This document shows positions 33,422 through 33,476 of a DNA stretch of 33,476 nucleotides, piece by piece. The DNA is from Streptomyces muensis (GTDB lineage Bacteria > Actinomycetota > Actinomycetes > Streptomycetales > Streptomycetaceae). Where the stretch lies: positions 1 to 33,476 of the forward strand of contig NZ_JAKEIP010000078.1 in NCBI RefSeq assembly GCF_021474425.1. The letters run 5' to 3'. The position numbers and the translations under genes are program-made. The notes beneath the pieces were generated by a model, which had not been told where the DNA came from, ran no database searches, and worked only from the letters and a program-made list of their open reading frames with translations. Every line of letters starts with the position of its first letter. Position 1 is the stretch's first letter.

Positions 33422-33476
33422 CGGCCGATCTTGTGTGTTTCAGGCTGCGTTCGCGGTGGCCAACAAACGGCAGTAG

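Noticed and set aside
1..33476. tRNA, rRNA or CRISPR arrays
   Set aside because: No cloverleaf, rRNA core sequence or regularly spaced repeat was seen on either strand.

Overview
The window looks like chromosomal DNA of a high-GC actinobacterium, most likely Streptomyces or a close relative. The evidence is strong GC bias at third codon positions, frequent GTG starts, a DUF6232-type gene, a mycothiol-dependent formaldehyde dehydrogenase, and Streptomyces-type IS110 and DDE transposase relics. No rRNA, tRNA or CRISPR array was seen.

Left edge (1-2400): the 3' end of a DUF1963-like gene, a frameshifted Cys-rich small ORF, and a DUF6232 membrane protein overlapping a small, frameshifted partner gene. 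Next (2400-6060, all minus): a TetR regulator, an enoyl-CoA isomerase-like crotonase and a large Fe-S molybdopterin oxidoreductase, probably one operon. 6.1-7.05 kb is a graveyard with a transposase relic and a decayed MDR oxidoreductase tail.

The core (7.05-21.9 kb) is best read as a catabolic island for quaternary ammonium compounds, probably proline betaine (stachydrine) and/or hydroxyproline betaine. A minus-strand operon encodes a DgcA/StcD-like flavin demethylase, a GbcA/Stc2-like Rieske N-demethylase and its ferredoxin reductase. An IclR regulator follows. A divergent plus-strand operon encodes an OpuA/ProVWX-type betaine ABC transporter, an MDR oxidoreductase, an enolase-superfamily enzyme, a glutamate dehydrogenase relic, an S-(hydroxymethyl)mycothiol dehydrogenase with its MBL-fold partner, and an HpbD-type betaine epimerase. 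The logic is import, epimerise, remove N-methyl groups, detoxify the released formaldehyde through mycothiol, and pass proline carbon to glutamate. A similar palindrome, GTnTCGC-N3-GCGAnAC, sits upstream of both divergent operons and is a candidate IclR operator.

21.9-24 kb holds a frameshifted TrkA-N/ion-channel pseudogene head-to-head with a 5'-truncated P5C dehydrogenase. 24-27.8 kb holds two tandem-domain SnoaL/DUF4440 proteins, an NmrA-type SDR and two HxlR regulators, with repeat or palindrome motifs in their promoters. 27.8-30.5 kb holds a radical SAM SPL-family protein, a VOC protein, an unusual MBL protein and a PPOX flavin protein. 30.5-33.5 kb holds a frameshifted IS110 element, a MarR regulator and a broken DDE transposase.

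A recurrent theme is genes that are full length except for one missing base (mycothiol dehydrogenase, ion channel, IS110 and terminal transposases). Either this is recent decay or the assembly carries indel errors, and raw reads are needed to decide.
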